Assembly (NCBI GenBank): GCA_963724405.1
Contig: CAVRUQ010000003.1
Coordinates: 744,001 to 808,000 of the forward strand
Direction of reading: 5' to 3'
Origin: CAVQBJ01 sp963724405
GTDB taxonomy: Bacteria > Actinomycetota > Thermoleophilia > Solirubrobacterales > Solirubrobacteraceae
Length of the DNA stretch: 64,000 nt
Positions 36,659 to 45,161 of this stretch are shown piece by piece. The position numbers and the translations under genes were made by a program. The notes below the pieces were generated by a model. The model worked only from the letters and a program-made list of their open reading frames with translations. It did no database searches and had not been told where the DNA came from. Every line of letters begins with the position of its first letter. Within the stretch, counting starts at the first letter, position 1.

Positions 36659-37966
36659 GTGTTTGGGCTTTCGTCTCGTCTGCGCAGGGTCGTAGCCGCC
36701 TACACCATCAACCAGTTCGGCAACTGGTTTGGGTACATCGCGCTCGCTGTGGTCGTCTACGACCACACGCACAGCGCGATTGCCGTTGCCGCGTTGCTTG
36801 CTACGGCTCAGGCGATTCCCGCTCTGTTCGTGCCGGCCATGGTGGCCCACGTCGAGAGGTCTCCGCGCCGCGGGTGGCTCACCGCTCTCTACAGCGGCGA
36901 GGCAATCATCGTCGCCGCGCTCGCCGTCGTCGTTCAGCATTTCTGGCTGCCGGCGGTGCTCGCGCTCGCTGCCCTGGACGGTTTAGCCGCGCTCACCGCG
37001 CGTGCCCTGGTGCGTGCCGCCGCGTCTCGGATCGGCGCCGAGGACGCCTCGACCGGCATTCCCGAAGTCGACGCGGCGAGCGCGTCTGCGCTCGGTGCTC
37101 GGCGCGCCAACTCGGCGCTGAACGCGGGATTCACCGTGACCATGGCCATCGGACCGGCGCTTGCCGGCCTGTTCGTCGCCGCTGCCGGGGGCCCCGCGGC
37201 GCTGATCGTCGACGCGGCGACGTTCCTCGTCTGCGGATCGCTGGTGCAAGACGTCGCGACGTTCGTCAAGGCGGACAGAGGACCTGCTCCGCGCTGGCGC
37301 CTCACAGTGGGGCTGGAACAGTTTCGTGCCGTGCCGCACCTCCGCGCGCTCCTACGGACAGAGGCCCTGGCCTTGCTGGCATTCGAGTCGGCGGCACCGG
37401 TCGAGGTTCTATACGCGAAGGCGAGCCTCCATGCTGGCGACCGGGGGTACGGCCTGCTGATGGCCGTATGGGGGCTCGGTCAGATCGTCGGGTCGATCGT
37501 GTTCGCGCGTTGGGCCGGACGATCGCTGCGCCCTCTGCTAATCGGCGGCACGATCGCGGTCGGCCTCGCCTACCTCGGTTTCGGAGCAGCGCCGAGCCTT
37601 GCCGTCGCGTGCGGTGCCGCATCAGTTGGAGGCGTCGGCAATGGCGTGCAGTGGGCCGCGTTTATCAGTGCTGCGCAAGAACTGACGCCAGCCGATCTTC
37701 ACGGTCGCCTGATGGGTGCCATCGAGTCGATCGGCGCCATCGTGCCCGCGTTGGCGTTCTCGTTGGGCGGGATCTTGGCTGCGCTTACGTCACCTCGCAG
37801 CGAATTCTGGGTCGCGGGAGCGATGGCAACCGCTATCACGATCCTGTTTGTGCGCGTTACAGCAGGGCTGGCGTCGCCGCTCGATGCCGCAAGGCCCGAC
37901 TCTGAGCGGAACCCCGCTCCGACCGACGCTCCAGAGGGACTCGCCGTCGAACCTGTCGGGGCCTAA
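36659..37966 (+). CDS. MFS transporter (MFS_3/enterobactin-exporter-like)
   Basis: 435 residues from a GTG at 36659, with about 12 hydrophobic segments. The N-terminus YTINQFGNWFGYIALAVVVY and the middle ALGARRANSALNAGFTVTMA resemble the MFS_3 group of drug and siderophore exporters. The last 35 residues are hydrophilic (Pro, Glu, Ser). The substrate is unknown. It is divergent from the NarL regulator and is followed by the membrane HD-GYP gene, so export may be controlled by the neighbouring signalling genes. Confidence 0.82.
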   Translation: MFGLSSRLRRVVAAYTINQFGNWFGYIALAVVVYDHTHSAIAVAALLATAQAIPALFVPAMVAHVERSPRRGWLTALYSGEAIIVAALAVVVQHFWLPAVLALAALDGLAALTARALVRAAASRIGAEDASTGIPEVDAASASALGARRANSALNAGFTVTMAIGPALAGLFVAAAGGPAALIVDAATFLVCGSLVQDVATFVKADRGPAPRWRLTVGLEQFRAVPHLRALLRTEALALLAFESAAPVEVLYAKASLHAGDRGYGLLMAVWGLGQIVGSIVFARWAGRSLRPLLIGGTIAVGLAYLGFGAAPSLAVACGAASVGGVGNGVQWAAFISAAQELTPADLHGRLMGAIESIGAIVPALAFSLGGILAALTSPRSEFWVAGAMATAITILFVRVTAGLASPLDAARPDSERNPAPTDAPEGLAVEPVGA

Positions 37967-38128
37967 CGACGCGTCAGGACCCGGGCGAAGCGCCGCGCTC
38001 CGCTCGGCCGTCGACGGTCGAGCACGCCGTGTCGACCCGCCGCCCTCGGCTGCAGTCGTGCGACCCCACGCACGATCGAGTAAAGCTGCGGGCACGTTGT
38101 GCCGTTAAGCCCCCCAGGGCTCGAACGG

Positions 38129-39508
38129 ATGTCTCCAACTCAGAGAAAGCTGTATCTCTCCGCTGAGGCGCTACTGCTCGCTGCAGCCCTTGCAGCGGCG
38201 GCGATTTCGTCGCGCGCGGAACAGTGGCAGCCGATCGCTCTATTGCCGCTTCTCGTGGCCCTCGCGATCGTCGGTGATTGGATGGTCGTCGTCATCCGCG
38301 GGCAGCGACTCACGTCCGCCTTCGTCGCCCAGATGCTCGCGATCAGCCTGCTCGGGCCTGCGCCGGCCGTGGCCCTTGGGCTGATCGTAATAACAATCAA
38401 CTCGGCTCGACGACGCGTCAACGGCGAGACGTTCCTGATCAACTCCGCCGTCCACTCCGGGTACTTGGTGGCCGGAGGCCTGTTGCTTCTGGCGTTCGGT
38501 GCGGACGTCCACGACCCCAGTCAGGGGCATTTTGTGCGATCCGTGCAGTTCGGGCTCGTGACGTTTCTCGCGTTCGTCGCCACGAACTTCCTCAACTTCA
38601 TCTTGATCGCCCTGACCGACCGCGTCAGCTATGGCCGACACGTCGTCAGCCAGTTCCGTCAGTTGTACGTCCCGATGCTCCCCGGGCTCGCTGCCGCTTC
38701 GGCGATGGCCGCGATCTTGTGCGTCGCCTACACGAATCTCGGCTATCCCGCGCTACTTGGCCTGGTGCTGATCCTCGTGATCTTCCAGTACCTGGCCGTC
38801 GCGCTACTCAAGTCCGAAGAGCGAGCCGAGCAACTCGAGGCGCGAACGATTCGCCTAGCGTCCCTACAGCTCGGCGTACTCGCGACTCTCGTCGAGACGC
38901 TTGCGCTCCGGGATCCAGCCACTGCCCGTCACGCCGCAGCCGTAGCCCGATACGCACGGGCGCTCGCACGGCATACCGGTGCATCCGAGGCCGAGCAGGA
39001 TCTTGCGCACAGCGCCGGCCTTCTGCACGACATCGGCAAGTTCGCTTTGCCTGACCGGATTCTGCACGCGTCAACCTTGACCGAACTCGACCGAGCCATC
39101 GTCCGTCGACACCCCCAGGACGGTGCGGCGCTGGTTGGCCGTCTAGACGGGTACGGTCCGGTCGCGGACGCGATCCTCTATCACCATGAGAGAGTGGATG
39201 GTACCGGTTATCCCGCGGGGCTTATCGGCCGCGAAATACCGCTTCTCTCGCGGATTCTTGCCGTGTGCAGCGTCTACGACACACTGACCGCAAGGGATTC
39301 CTACAGGGAATCAATAACGCATCAAGACGCTGCGGCCGAGCTGCGCCGATCCTCCGGTACGCAACTTGACGACGAACTCGTAGAAGCCTTCATCTCAATG
39401 CTCGAGGAGCACGGCCCCGTTACGGCGATCGAGGGCGACAACGCCCAGTTTGAGACTGAACTCGCCTTCGAACAGCGGTCTCGCGCGATCGCCCGTGCGG
39501 CCGCTTGA
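38129..39508 (+). CDS. Membrane HD-GYP phosphodiesterase with shared multi-TM sensor module
   Basis: 459 residues from the ATG at 38129 (a GTG ten codons earlier is possible). Residues 10-228 form about six or seven membrane helices containing ISSRAEQW, then RLTSAF, SLLGPAPA and TNFLNF. The same signatures occur in the giant kinases at 42056 and 45162. The C-terminal HD-GYP domain has H268, HD 300-301 (LLHDIGKFALP), H328, HH 352-353 and the GYP signature HHERVDGTGYPAG, plus D384. HD-GYP proteins hydrolyse c-di-GMP. All expected metal ligands seem present, so it should be active. Confidence 0.85.
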   Translation: MSPTQRKLYLSAEALLLAAALAAAAISSRAEQWQPIALLPLLVALAIVGDWMVVVIRGQRLTSAFVAQMLAISLLGPAPAVALGLIVITINSARRRVNGETFLINSAVHSGYLVAGGLLLLAFGADVHDPSQGHFVRSVQFGLVTFLAFVATNFLNFILIALTDRVSYGRHVVSQFRQLYVPMLPGLAAASAMAAILCVAYTNLGYPALLGLVLILVIFQYLAVALLKSEERAEQLEARTIRLASLQLGVLATLVETLALRDPATARHAAAVARYARALARHTGASEAEQDLAHSAGLLHDIGKFALPDRILHASTLTELDRAIVRRHPQDGAALVGRLDGYGPVADAILYHHERVDGTGYPAGLIGREIPLLSRILAVCSVYDTLTARDSYRESITHQDAAAELRRSSGTQLDDELVEAFISMLEEHGPVTAIEGDNAQFETELAFEQRSRAIARAAA

Positions 39509-39540
39509 CCAACACCTGCCTGCCTGAAACTCGAACCCTC

Positions 39541-39663
39541 TGCCTAACGCTGCCACGACATAACTGCCCCCTTGCTCTGAAATGCATTGCCCTGAGTAGC
39601 TTTGCCTAACGCTGCCACGACATAACGGCCCCCTTGCTCAACACTGCTTTGCCTTGAGTAGCT
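39541..39663 (+). repeat. Two-copy direct repeat, 61-bp unit, 62-bp period
   Basis: Copy 1 is 39541-39601 and copy 2 is 39603-39663. Both begin TGCCTAACGCTGCCACGACA and end GAGTAGCT. The first 37 positions differ at one base; the middle is more divergent. Only two copies exist and no cas gene is near, so it is not a CRISPR. Confidence 0.85.
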
Positions 39664-39676
39664 TTGCGGCGCGATA

Positions 39677-39690
39677 GTACAGATCTGTAC
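39677..39690. promoter_or_regulatory. Perfect 14-bp palindrome GTACAGATCTGTAC
   Basis: It reads identically on both strands and sits 14 bp after the second repeat copy. A dimeric regulator could bind here; the BldC-like protein at 39990 and the NarL regulators are candidates by proximity only. Confidence 0.5.
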
Positions 39691-39989
39691 GGCGTTGTCT
39701 AGGTTTGCGCCGCAAAAACGCTCCAAATCGCGCCTGAAAACCGTCCCAAACCGTCGCTAAACCTACGCATCGCTCCGCAAATGCGCCTTAGCGCTGCAAC
39801 GAAAAGTGCAGCGAATCGCGAGCGAATCGCGCCTCCCCCTGGCCCCGATCAGGCCCGAGACCCTCCACGACGCCCCGCCCCCGCGTCTCGATCAAACGTC
39901 TACAAACATCGCCGGGTCTCATGTCCCGAGCTAAATCGGCCGAAACGCTCCTTGAACAGCAAGTCACGCTGAACAACGCAAGGAACGCT

Positions 39990-40244
39990 ATGAATCCCAA
40001 CCTGACCCCCCTACGCGCCCGGACCGACCGGCAGCTCGTGTTCACGAGCTCGCAGGCAGCCCGGTACGTGGGCGTGTCGCTTGCCACGATCCGGCGTTGG
40101 TCGGATGCCGGGCATCTCACCTGCTACCGCACACCGGGCGGCCAGCGTCGCTTCTCGCGCGATCAGCTGGACGACTTCATCGCCTCGTTGCGCGGTGATG
40201 CGGGTGGGAGCGACGACCTGATGCCCCCGGCGGCCGCCGCCTGA
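39990..40244 (+). CDS. BldC/excisionase-type MerR-like HTH protein
   Basis: 84 residues. The ATG at 39990 has AAGGA 5 nt upstream, which decides against the longer reading from 39921. One winged-helix of the HTH_17 type is visible: VFTSSQAARYVGVSLATIRR-WSDAG, then the wing YRTPGGQRRFSRDQL. The RTPGGxRRF pattern is that of BldC, which binds DNA cooperatively as head-to-tail multimers on direct repeats. The 62-bp direct repeats lie just upstream. It is convergent with nadK. Confidence 0.85.
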   Translation: MNPNLTPLRARTDRQLVFTSSQAARYVGVSLATIRRWSDAGHLTCYRTPGGQRRFSRDQLDDFIASLRGDAGGSDDLMPPAAAA

Positions 40245-40265
40245 TCGCGGCGGCCGACCCGGCCC

Positions 40266-41135
40266 TCAGTTGGCCAGTCGGCCGAATTTCTCGCGCAGCC
40301 GCCGATAGAAGGACGATCCGGGCAGCTGCGCAATCGTCCCGGCGTGATCGATGAAGCGCGCGTCGATCGCGCCGTCGGCCGCGATCTCGCCCACCGGGCG
40401 CCCGTCCACGGACACGTCGAGCGGCTCCTGGGAGCGGTTGTAGATCGTGAGCAGGTCGTCGGGCGCCACGACGAGCGCTCGGGCCGTGAGCGAGTGCGGC
40501 GCGATGAAGCTCACGACGAATCCCGCGACGCCCCAGGCCATGACCGGACCGCCGTTGGCGAGGTTGTAACCGGTGGAACCGGCCGGCGTCGCGACGACGA
40601 GCCCGTCGCAACGGACGCTGCCGACGACCTCGTTGTCGAGCGCGTAGGCGAGCTCGGCGACGCGCTCGCCGACCTTGCGATGGATCGCCACGTCGTTGAT
40701 CGCCGTCACCACGCCGCTCGGCGTGTCAAGGACGATCGCCGGCAGGTGCAGCAGCTCGAAGTCCCCGGCGAACGCCCGGCGCAGCCCTTCCTCGAGCTCG
40801 TCGGGCTCCACCGTGGCCAGGAAGCCGATCGCCCCGAAGTTGACCGCGAACACCGGCACGCCCGTGTTGGCGTAGTGACGGAGCGCTCGCAGGATCGTGC
40901 CGTCGCCGCCGAGGACGACGCACAGATCGACGTCGCTGCCGTCGCTCGCGTTGACGACCACCCCGGGCCGCGGGATCAGGCCGTGCTTGCGCGTCTCGTC
41001 GGGGTCGAAGCGCAGCGTCACGCCCGCCTCCTGGGCGATCGCGAACACCCGCTCGAGCGCTGCCGAGGTCTGGGCGGGGCGACCGTGCGTGAAGACCGTG
41101 GCCACACGCGCCGCGCGCGGCTCGCCGTCGCTCAC
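40266..41135 (-). CDS. nadK: NAD kinase
   Basis: 289 residues. The nucleotide-binding GGDGTILRAL motif and NFGAIGFLATVEPDEL are present, with the conserved IAPHSLTARALVV block and ATPAGSTGYNLANGG active-site loop. It phosphorylates NAD to NADP. The start overlaps the tlyA stop (ATGA). recN would be expected next but is 5.6 kb away. Confidence 0.96.
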   Translation of the reverse strand: MSDGEPRAARVATVFTHGRPAQTSAALERVFAIAQEAGVTLRFDPDETRKHGLIPRPGVVVNASDGSDVDLCVVLGGDGTILRALRHYANTGVPVFAVNFGAIGFLATVEPDELEEGLRRAFAGDFELLHLPAIVLDTPSGVVTAINDVAIHRKVGERVAELAYALDNEVVGSVRCDGLVVATPAGSTGYNLANGGPVMAWGVAGFVVSFIAPHSLTARALVVAPDDLLTIYNRSQEPLDVSVDGRPVGEIAADGAIDARFIDHAGTIAQLPGSSFYRRLREKFGRLAN

Positions 41136-41932
41136 GGCTCCACCTCACGGGCGCGGGATTCGAGGTCTTCCTCGGACGCGGCGCCGCCCGGTCGGGCCGG
41201 CTCGGCGAGATGGATGAACGTCTCCAGGTTGCCCTTCGGGCCCGGAAGACCCGACGAGTGATAGCCGAGCACCTCGGCGTCGAGCGCCCGAGCGGTGCGA
41301 CCGACCTCCACGAGTGCGGAGCGACGCAGGGCCGGGTCGCGCACGACCCCACCGCTCCCGACGCGCTCGCGTCCGACCTCGAACTGCGGCTTGACGAGCC
41401 CGAGCACGTCGAAGCGCGCGTCGAGGCAGCCGAGCACCGCCGGAAGGACCTTCGCGAGCGAGATGAACGACACGTCGATCACGGCGAGGCTCGGGCGCCA
41501 GGGAAGCCAGCCCGGCTCGAGCTGGCGCGCGTTCGTGCGCTCCATCACCGTCACCCGGGGGTCATTTCGCAGGCTCCAGCTGAGGTCGCCGTAACCGACG
41601 TCGACCGCGATGACGGCGGCCGCCTCGCGCTGCAGCAGGCAGTCGGTGAAGCCGCCCGTCGACGCGCCGATGTCGATCGCGCGGACGCCGCGCACGCTCA
41701 GCCCGCTCGAGTCGAGCGCGTTGGCCAGCTTGATGCCGCCGCGGGAGACGAACCGTTGCCCGGCGTCGACGGTCAACGGCGCGTCGGCGTCGATCATCTC
41801 CCCCGGCTTCTGCGCGCGTCGCCGGTCAGGTCCGACGCGCACCTCCCCGGCCATGACCGAGGCCGCCGCCCGGCTGCGGGAGGCGAACAGGCCTCGCTCG
41901 GCGAGGAGGGTGTCGAGGCGCTGCTTCGGCAT
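41132..41932 (-). CDS. tlyA: TlyA-family rRNA methyltransferase / hemolysin-like protein
   Basis: 266 residues. The N-terminal S4 RNA-binding domain (KQRLDTLLAERGLFASRSRA, VMAGEVRVG) is followed by an FtsJ-like Rossmann methyltransferase: DIGASTGGFTDCLLQREA and the catalytic block around DVSFISLAKVLPAVLG and LVKPQFEVGRE. TlyA 2'-O-methylates 16S and/or 23S rRNA. A TACCGT -10 lies 8 nt before the ATG. It is coupled to nadK by a 4-bp overlap. Confidence 0.94.
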   Translation of the reverse strand: MPKQRLDTLLAERGLFASRSRAAASVMAGEVRVGPDRRRAQKPGEMIDADAPLTVDAGQRFVSRGGIKLANALDSSGLSVRGVRAIDIGASTGGFTDCLLQREAAAVIAVDVGYGDLSWSLRNDPRVTVMERTNARQLEPGWLPWRPSLAVIDVSFISLAKVLPAVLGCLDARFDVLGLVKPQFEVGRERVGSGGVVRDPALRRSALVEVGRTARALDAEVLGYHSSGLPGPKGNLETFIHLAEPARPGGAASEEDLESRAREVEP

Positions 41933-41940
41933 GCGGGGGA

Positions 41941-41946
41941 ACGGTA
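41941..41946 (-). promoter_or_regulatory. -10 box (TACCGT) of tlyA-nadK
   Basis: Eight nucleotides before the tlyA ATG; no Shine-Dalgarno. Confidence 0.45.
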
Positions 41947-42038
41947 GCCGGTCGCGCCGGCGGCGCCCAGGACACGTCTCCCGCGGCGGCGTGCTCGTAC
42001 ATGTGCACGAAATCCGTCTCCGGGGAGGCAGTCCGGGT

Positions 42039-42044
42039 TAGCAT
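42039..42044 (+). promoter_or_regulatory. -10 box (TAGCAT) of giant kinase 1
   Basis: Eleven nucleotides before the ATG at 42056. The same TTAGCAT heptamer precedes the regulator gene at 44420, hinting at shared control. Confidence 0.4.
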
Positions 42045-42055
42045 GCGAACCCACG

Positions 42056-44329
42056 ATGGTCAGGCGCCTCTATCCCGCGTCTCAAGTTCTGATCATCGCC
42101 GTCGCCATCGGCACCGCCGTGGCGACGAATCGCGCGGCGGACTGGCGGCCCTGGCGGCTGCTCGCGGTTCTCACCGTGCTGTGCGTCGTTGGCGATGGGG
42201 TTGCGTTCAGGCTCCGACAGGGCGATCCCCGGATCTCCACCGCGTTCGTTCCGCTGGCGCTCGCCATGACGCTGCTCGGACCTGCGCCTGCGGTCGCCAT
42301 CGGCTTGCTGTGCGATCTCACCTACGCCCATCGCTTCTGCAAGACAGTCAACGAGCGACTCGGTGACACGGCCTCGACCAGTTCGCACCTGGTCGTTGGA
42401 GCGCTACTCGCCCGTGTCATTCTCGGCGATGTGCACGCGAGCCATCCCCCGGAGGAGGTCGCCCTCACGGTGATCGTGCTGTTCGTCGTCGCCAACGCGC
42501 TGAACTTCTTCCTGATCTCGATGCACAAGCACCTGTTTTGTGCGTTCACGATCAAGGACCAGGTCCGCGGCGTCTTCGTTCCGCTGCTTCCGGCGCAGCT
42601 GGCGGCCGCCGCGCTCGCCGCCGTTCTCGCCGGCGCCTACCTGCGATTCGGCTATTTGGTCCTCCTTGGCGTACTGCTCGCCATGCTCTTGTTCCGGTGG
42701 CTGCTGATGCCTCTGGTCCGTTCCCAGGAACGGCGCGAGCGGTTGCGGGCGCTGCAGCTGGAGCGCCTGGACAACGGCCTCAGGGCCCGCGACCGTGAGC
42801 GCGAGCGCTGGGCCCATGGACTCCGCGAGGACACGGTGCGCGACCTGCACGCGCTCCGCGTAGCGCTCACGCACGCGAGCGCAGAGACGGATGCGACCAG
42901 CCTGCGAGACGTCGTCGATGGCGTGATCGATCGGCTCAGCATCGAGATCGACGGGCTGCGCCACCTCATCACCGAGCTCCGACCGCCGGGCCTCGACGCT
43001 TACGGCTTGGCCGTGGCCCTGGATGACCTCGCACATACCGTCAGGTCCCGCGACGGGGTCGATGTCGGCGTGACGGTCGATACGGCGCTTCGGTTCCCGC
43101 TCCCGGCCCTGACCGAACGAGCGATCTACCGCATTCTCGAGACGATCCTCGGCGCCATTCCTGAGAACGACGAAGGCACCCGCGTCGAGGTCTCACTCGC
43201 GCGCAGCGGTGACGGACTGATGGTCTCGGTCAAGGACCGAGACGGACATCGCGCGACGCCGAACCCTGATCGTCCATCCGCCGAGCTCGTGCGCGTGCTC
43301 GAGAGCGCGGACGACTGGGTGAGGTCGATCGGCTCTGAGCCGCGCTTCGACACCGACGAAGACGCGATCGTTTCGTTCCTCGTGCCGGCGGAGCGTCTCC
43401 GCGACGCTCCGGGACCGCCGGCGAATCGGGGTTCGACGCTGCTGGCGCCCGGAACCGAACGGCGCGACCGGGTCCCGCTCCTGGTCACCCTGACGAGCCT
43501 GCTTGGGATCGCGGCGCTGTACGTCGCTGCCGGCGCCCTGACCGCCGCCGTCGTCGCGCTGGTCCTGTGCCCGTTCGTCGTCCTCGCATGCGTGCTCGTG
43601 GCGTCCGAGCGCAACGCCGATCTCCTGGCGCGATCCAGTCAGGCAAGCGTCGCGCATTGCATCGCCGAGAGCGAGCGCGAGCGAGCCCGCTGGGCGAGCG
43701 AGATCCACGATCAGACCGTGCAGGGACTCGGGGCGATCCGGATGGATCTGGCCAGCGCTCGGGACCGCGACGACCCGGCAGCCCTTGCCGTCACCGCCGG
43801 ACACGCGGCGGCGCGACTCGGCGATGAGCTGGGGAGCCTCCGCGCCCTGATCGCCGACCTGAGCCCGCCGCGGCTCGCCGAGCTCGGTCTGGCCTCGGCG
43901 CTCGAGCGCCTTACCGACCAGGCCTCCACGCCGCGGCTGAAAGTGCGCCTTCTCCTCCCGTCCTCGCTGGCCGCGTTGGCGTGCGTCCCGCAGCTCGAAA
44001 CCGCCGCCTACCGGCTCGCGCAGGAGGCGCTCGCTAACGTCGTCAAGCACGCAAACGCAACCCGCGCCCAGATGACCCTCGAGCTCGGCCACGCGCTGCA
44101 CCTCATCGTCGAGGACGACGGCTGCGGCTTCGATGTCGACACGCCCTGCGGCGGCTACGGACTGCGCAGCATGACCGACCGCGCGGCGCTCGCCGGTGGC
44201 CGAGCCGTCATCCACAGCCGGCCCGGCGTCGGCACGACGATCCACGTGACGCTGCCGCTGCCGGCGGACGCGCGCGCACGGCGGCTGCGGCTTGCGCCGC
44301 GACGCCGGTTGAGTCGGTCGTTCGCTTGA
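42056..44329 (+). CDS. Giant membrane histidine kinase 1: TM module - pseudokinase - 2 TM - active kinase
   Basis: 757 residues. 1-222: the multi-TM module shared with the proteins at 38129 and 45162 (NRAADW, STAFVPLALAMTLLGPAPA, ANALNF). 240-445: a HisKA_3/HATPase-like module whose His box reads RWAHGLREDTV, with Arg257 where His belongs. Its N-box Asn is Ala367 and a G2 box is missing, although the family block EIDGLRHLITELRPPGLD is intact. 474-516: two membrane helices. 538-735: a complete kinase with RWASEIHDQTVQGLG (His551), N-box EALANVVKHA (Asn661), G1 DDGCGF and G2 YGLRSM. The first module should be catalytically dead and probably sensory or allosteric. Confidence 0.88.
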   Translation: MVRRLYPASQVLIIAVAIGTAVATNRAADWRPWRLLAVLTVLCVVGDGVAFRLRQGDPRISTAFVPLALAMTLLGPAPAVAIGLLCDLTYAHRFCKTVNERLGDTASTSSHLVVGALLARVILGDVHASHPPEEVALTVIVLFVVANALNFFLISMHKHLFCAFTIKDQVRGVFVPLLPAQLAAAALAAVLAGAYLRFGYLVLLGVLLAMLLFRWLLMPLVRSQERRERLRALQLERLDNGLRARDRERERWAHGLREDTVRDLHALRVALTHASAETDATSLRDVVDGVIDRLSIEIDGLRHLITELRPPGLDAYGLAVALDDLAHTVRSRDGVDVGVTVDTALRFPLPALTERAIYRILETILGAIPENDEGTRVEVSLARSGDGLMVSVKDRDGHRATPNPDRPSAELVRVLESADDWVRSIGSEPRFDTDEDAIVSFLVPAERLRDAPGPPANRGSTLLAPGTERRDRVPLLVTLTSLLGIAALYVAAGALTAAVVALVLCPFVVLACVLVASERNADLLARSSQASVAHCIAESERERARWASEIHDQTVQGLGAIRMDLASARDRDDPAALAVTAGHAAARLGDELGSLRALIADLSPPRLAELGLASALERLTDQASTPRLKVRLLLPSSLAALACVPQLETAAYRLAQEALANVVKHANATRAQMTLELGHALHLIVEDDGCGFDVDTPCGGYGLRSMTDRAALAGGRAVIHSRPGVGTTIHVTLPLPADARARRLRLAPRRRLSRSFA

Positions 44330-44406
44330 GGCCAACCGGCTGACCGATAGGGGCAGATCCGTGTAGTCCAAACGGGCAGACCTTTCCCAGCGTTGGACCC
44401 GTCGAT

Positions 44407-44412
44407 TAGCAT
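44407..44412 (+). promoter_or_regulatory. -10 box (TAGCAT) of regulator-kinase 2 operon
   Basis: Seven nucleotides before the ATG at 44420; it supports that start over the TTG at 44393. Confidence 0.45.
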
Positions 44413-44419
44413 TGCCGCC

Positions 44420-45139
44420 ATGGGGGTCGTGACCAGTGCGCACGGGATGGCGCCGACGCTGGGCGCGAGTTGGGCTGCGCGCGCACCCCGTCGAGCACGC
44501 GTGGTCATCGCGGATGACCACGCGGTACTGCGCGACGGCGTGCGCACCGTGCTTGCCCGGGCGGAGGCACCCGGTTTCGAGGTCGTTGGCGAGGCCTCCG
44601 ATGTCTCTGACACGATCGCGCAGGTCGAGCGCCACCTGCCCGATCTCCTCATTCTCGACATCAGCATGCCGTCGGGATCGGGGCTGTCGGCGGTCGAGGC
44701 GTGCCGGCGGGTACAACCGTCCCTCGCCGTCGTGATCCTCACGATGCACAAGCAGGGAGCGTTCGTGCGAGCGGCCCTGCAGGCCGGCGTTCGGGCCTAC
44801 ATTCTCAAGGATGCCGAGCCCCGAGACCTCATCGACGCGCTTCGCGCGGCGCTGCGCGGCGGGCCGGTCAGTCTTTCCCCCGGCCTGGCCTCCGAGCTTG
44901 CGGCGCCGGCCGAGCCGAGCCAATCACTGAGCGCGCGCGAGCGCGAGGTGGTCGCGATGATCGCGCGCGGATTCACCTACCAGGAGATCGGGCAACGCCT
45001 CTACTGCTCGGAGAGAACGGTCAAGACGTATCGTGCGCGCGTCGTCGAGAAGCTCGGTATCAGTTCGCGGGCCGAGCTGACGGCGTTCGCGCACCGCAAC
45101 GGGCTCGTGACCCCCGAGCAGATCGCCGGAGCTCCGTAG
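44420..45139 (+). CDS. NarL/LuxR-type response regulator between the two giant kinases
   Basis: 239 residues from the ATG at 44420. The receiver has VVIADDHAVLRDGVRT, phospho-acceptor Asp in LLILDISMPSG, VVILTMHKQ and AYILKDAEP. The LuxR HTH is typical: LSAREREVVAMIARGFTYQE, then ERTVKTYRARVVEKLG. The N-terminal 30 residues are extra and Ala-rich. Kinase 2 follows 22 bp downstream and kinase 1 lies 90 bp upstream, so it is the likely common output of both. Confidence 0.92.
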   Translation: MGVVTSAHGMAPTLGASWAARAPRRARVVIADDHAVLRDGVRTVLARAEAPGFEVVGEASDVSDTIAQVERHLPDLLILDISMPSGSGLSAVEACRRVQPSLAVVILTMHKQGAFVRAALQAGVRAYILKDAEPRDLIDALRAALRGGPVSLSPGLASELAAPAEPSQSLSAREREVVAMIARGFTYQEIGQRLYCSERTVKTYRARVVEKLGISSRAELTAFAHRNGLVTPEQIAGAP

Positions 45140-45161
45140 CCGGACGCAGGCGGACGATCCC

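Larger units (their letters stand above)
39509..39989. other. 481-bp AT-richer intergenic region with repeats and palindrome
   Basis: Clearly richer in A+T than the surroundings. It holds a 62-bp-period direct repeat (39541-39663), a 14-bp palindrome (39677-39690), several TTTGC/GCAAA and TAACGC/GCTAAA motifs, and a double AGCGAATCGCG. No coding frame with a start signal is credible. A 39921 ATG could extend the next gene, but the Shine-Dalgarno favours 39990. Confidence 0.6.

Noticed and set aside
39541..39663. Possible CRISPR or miniature transposon
   Set aside because: Only two copies with a 62-bp period, near-contiguous, no spacers, no terminal inverted repeats or cas/transposase genes.
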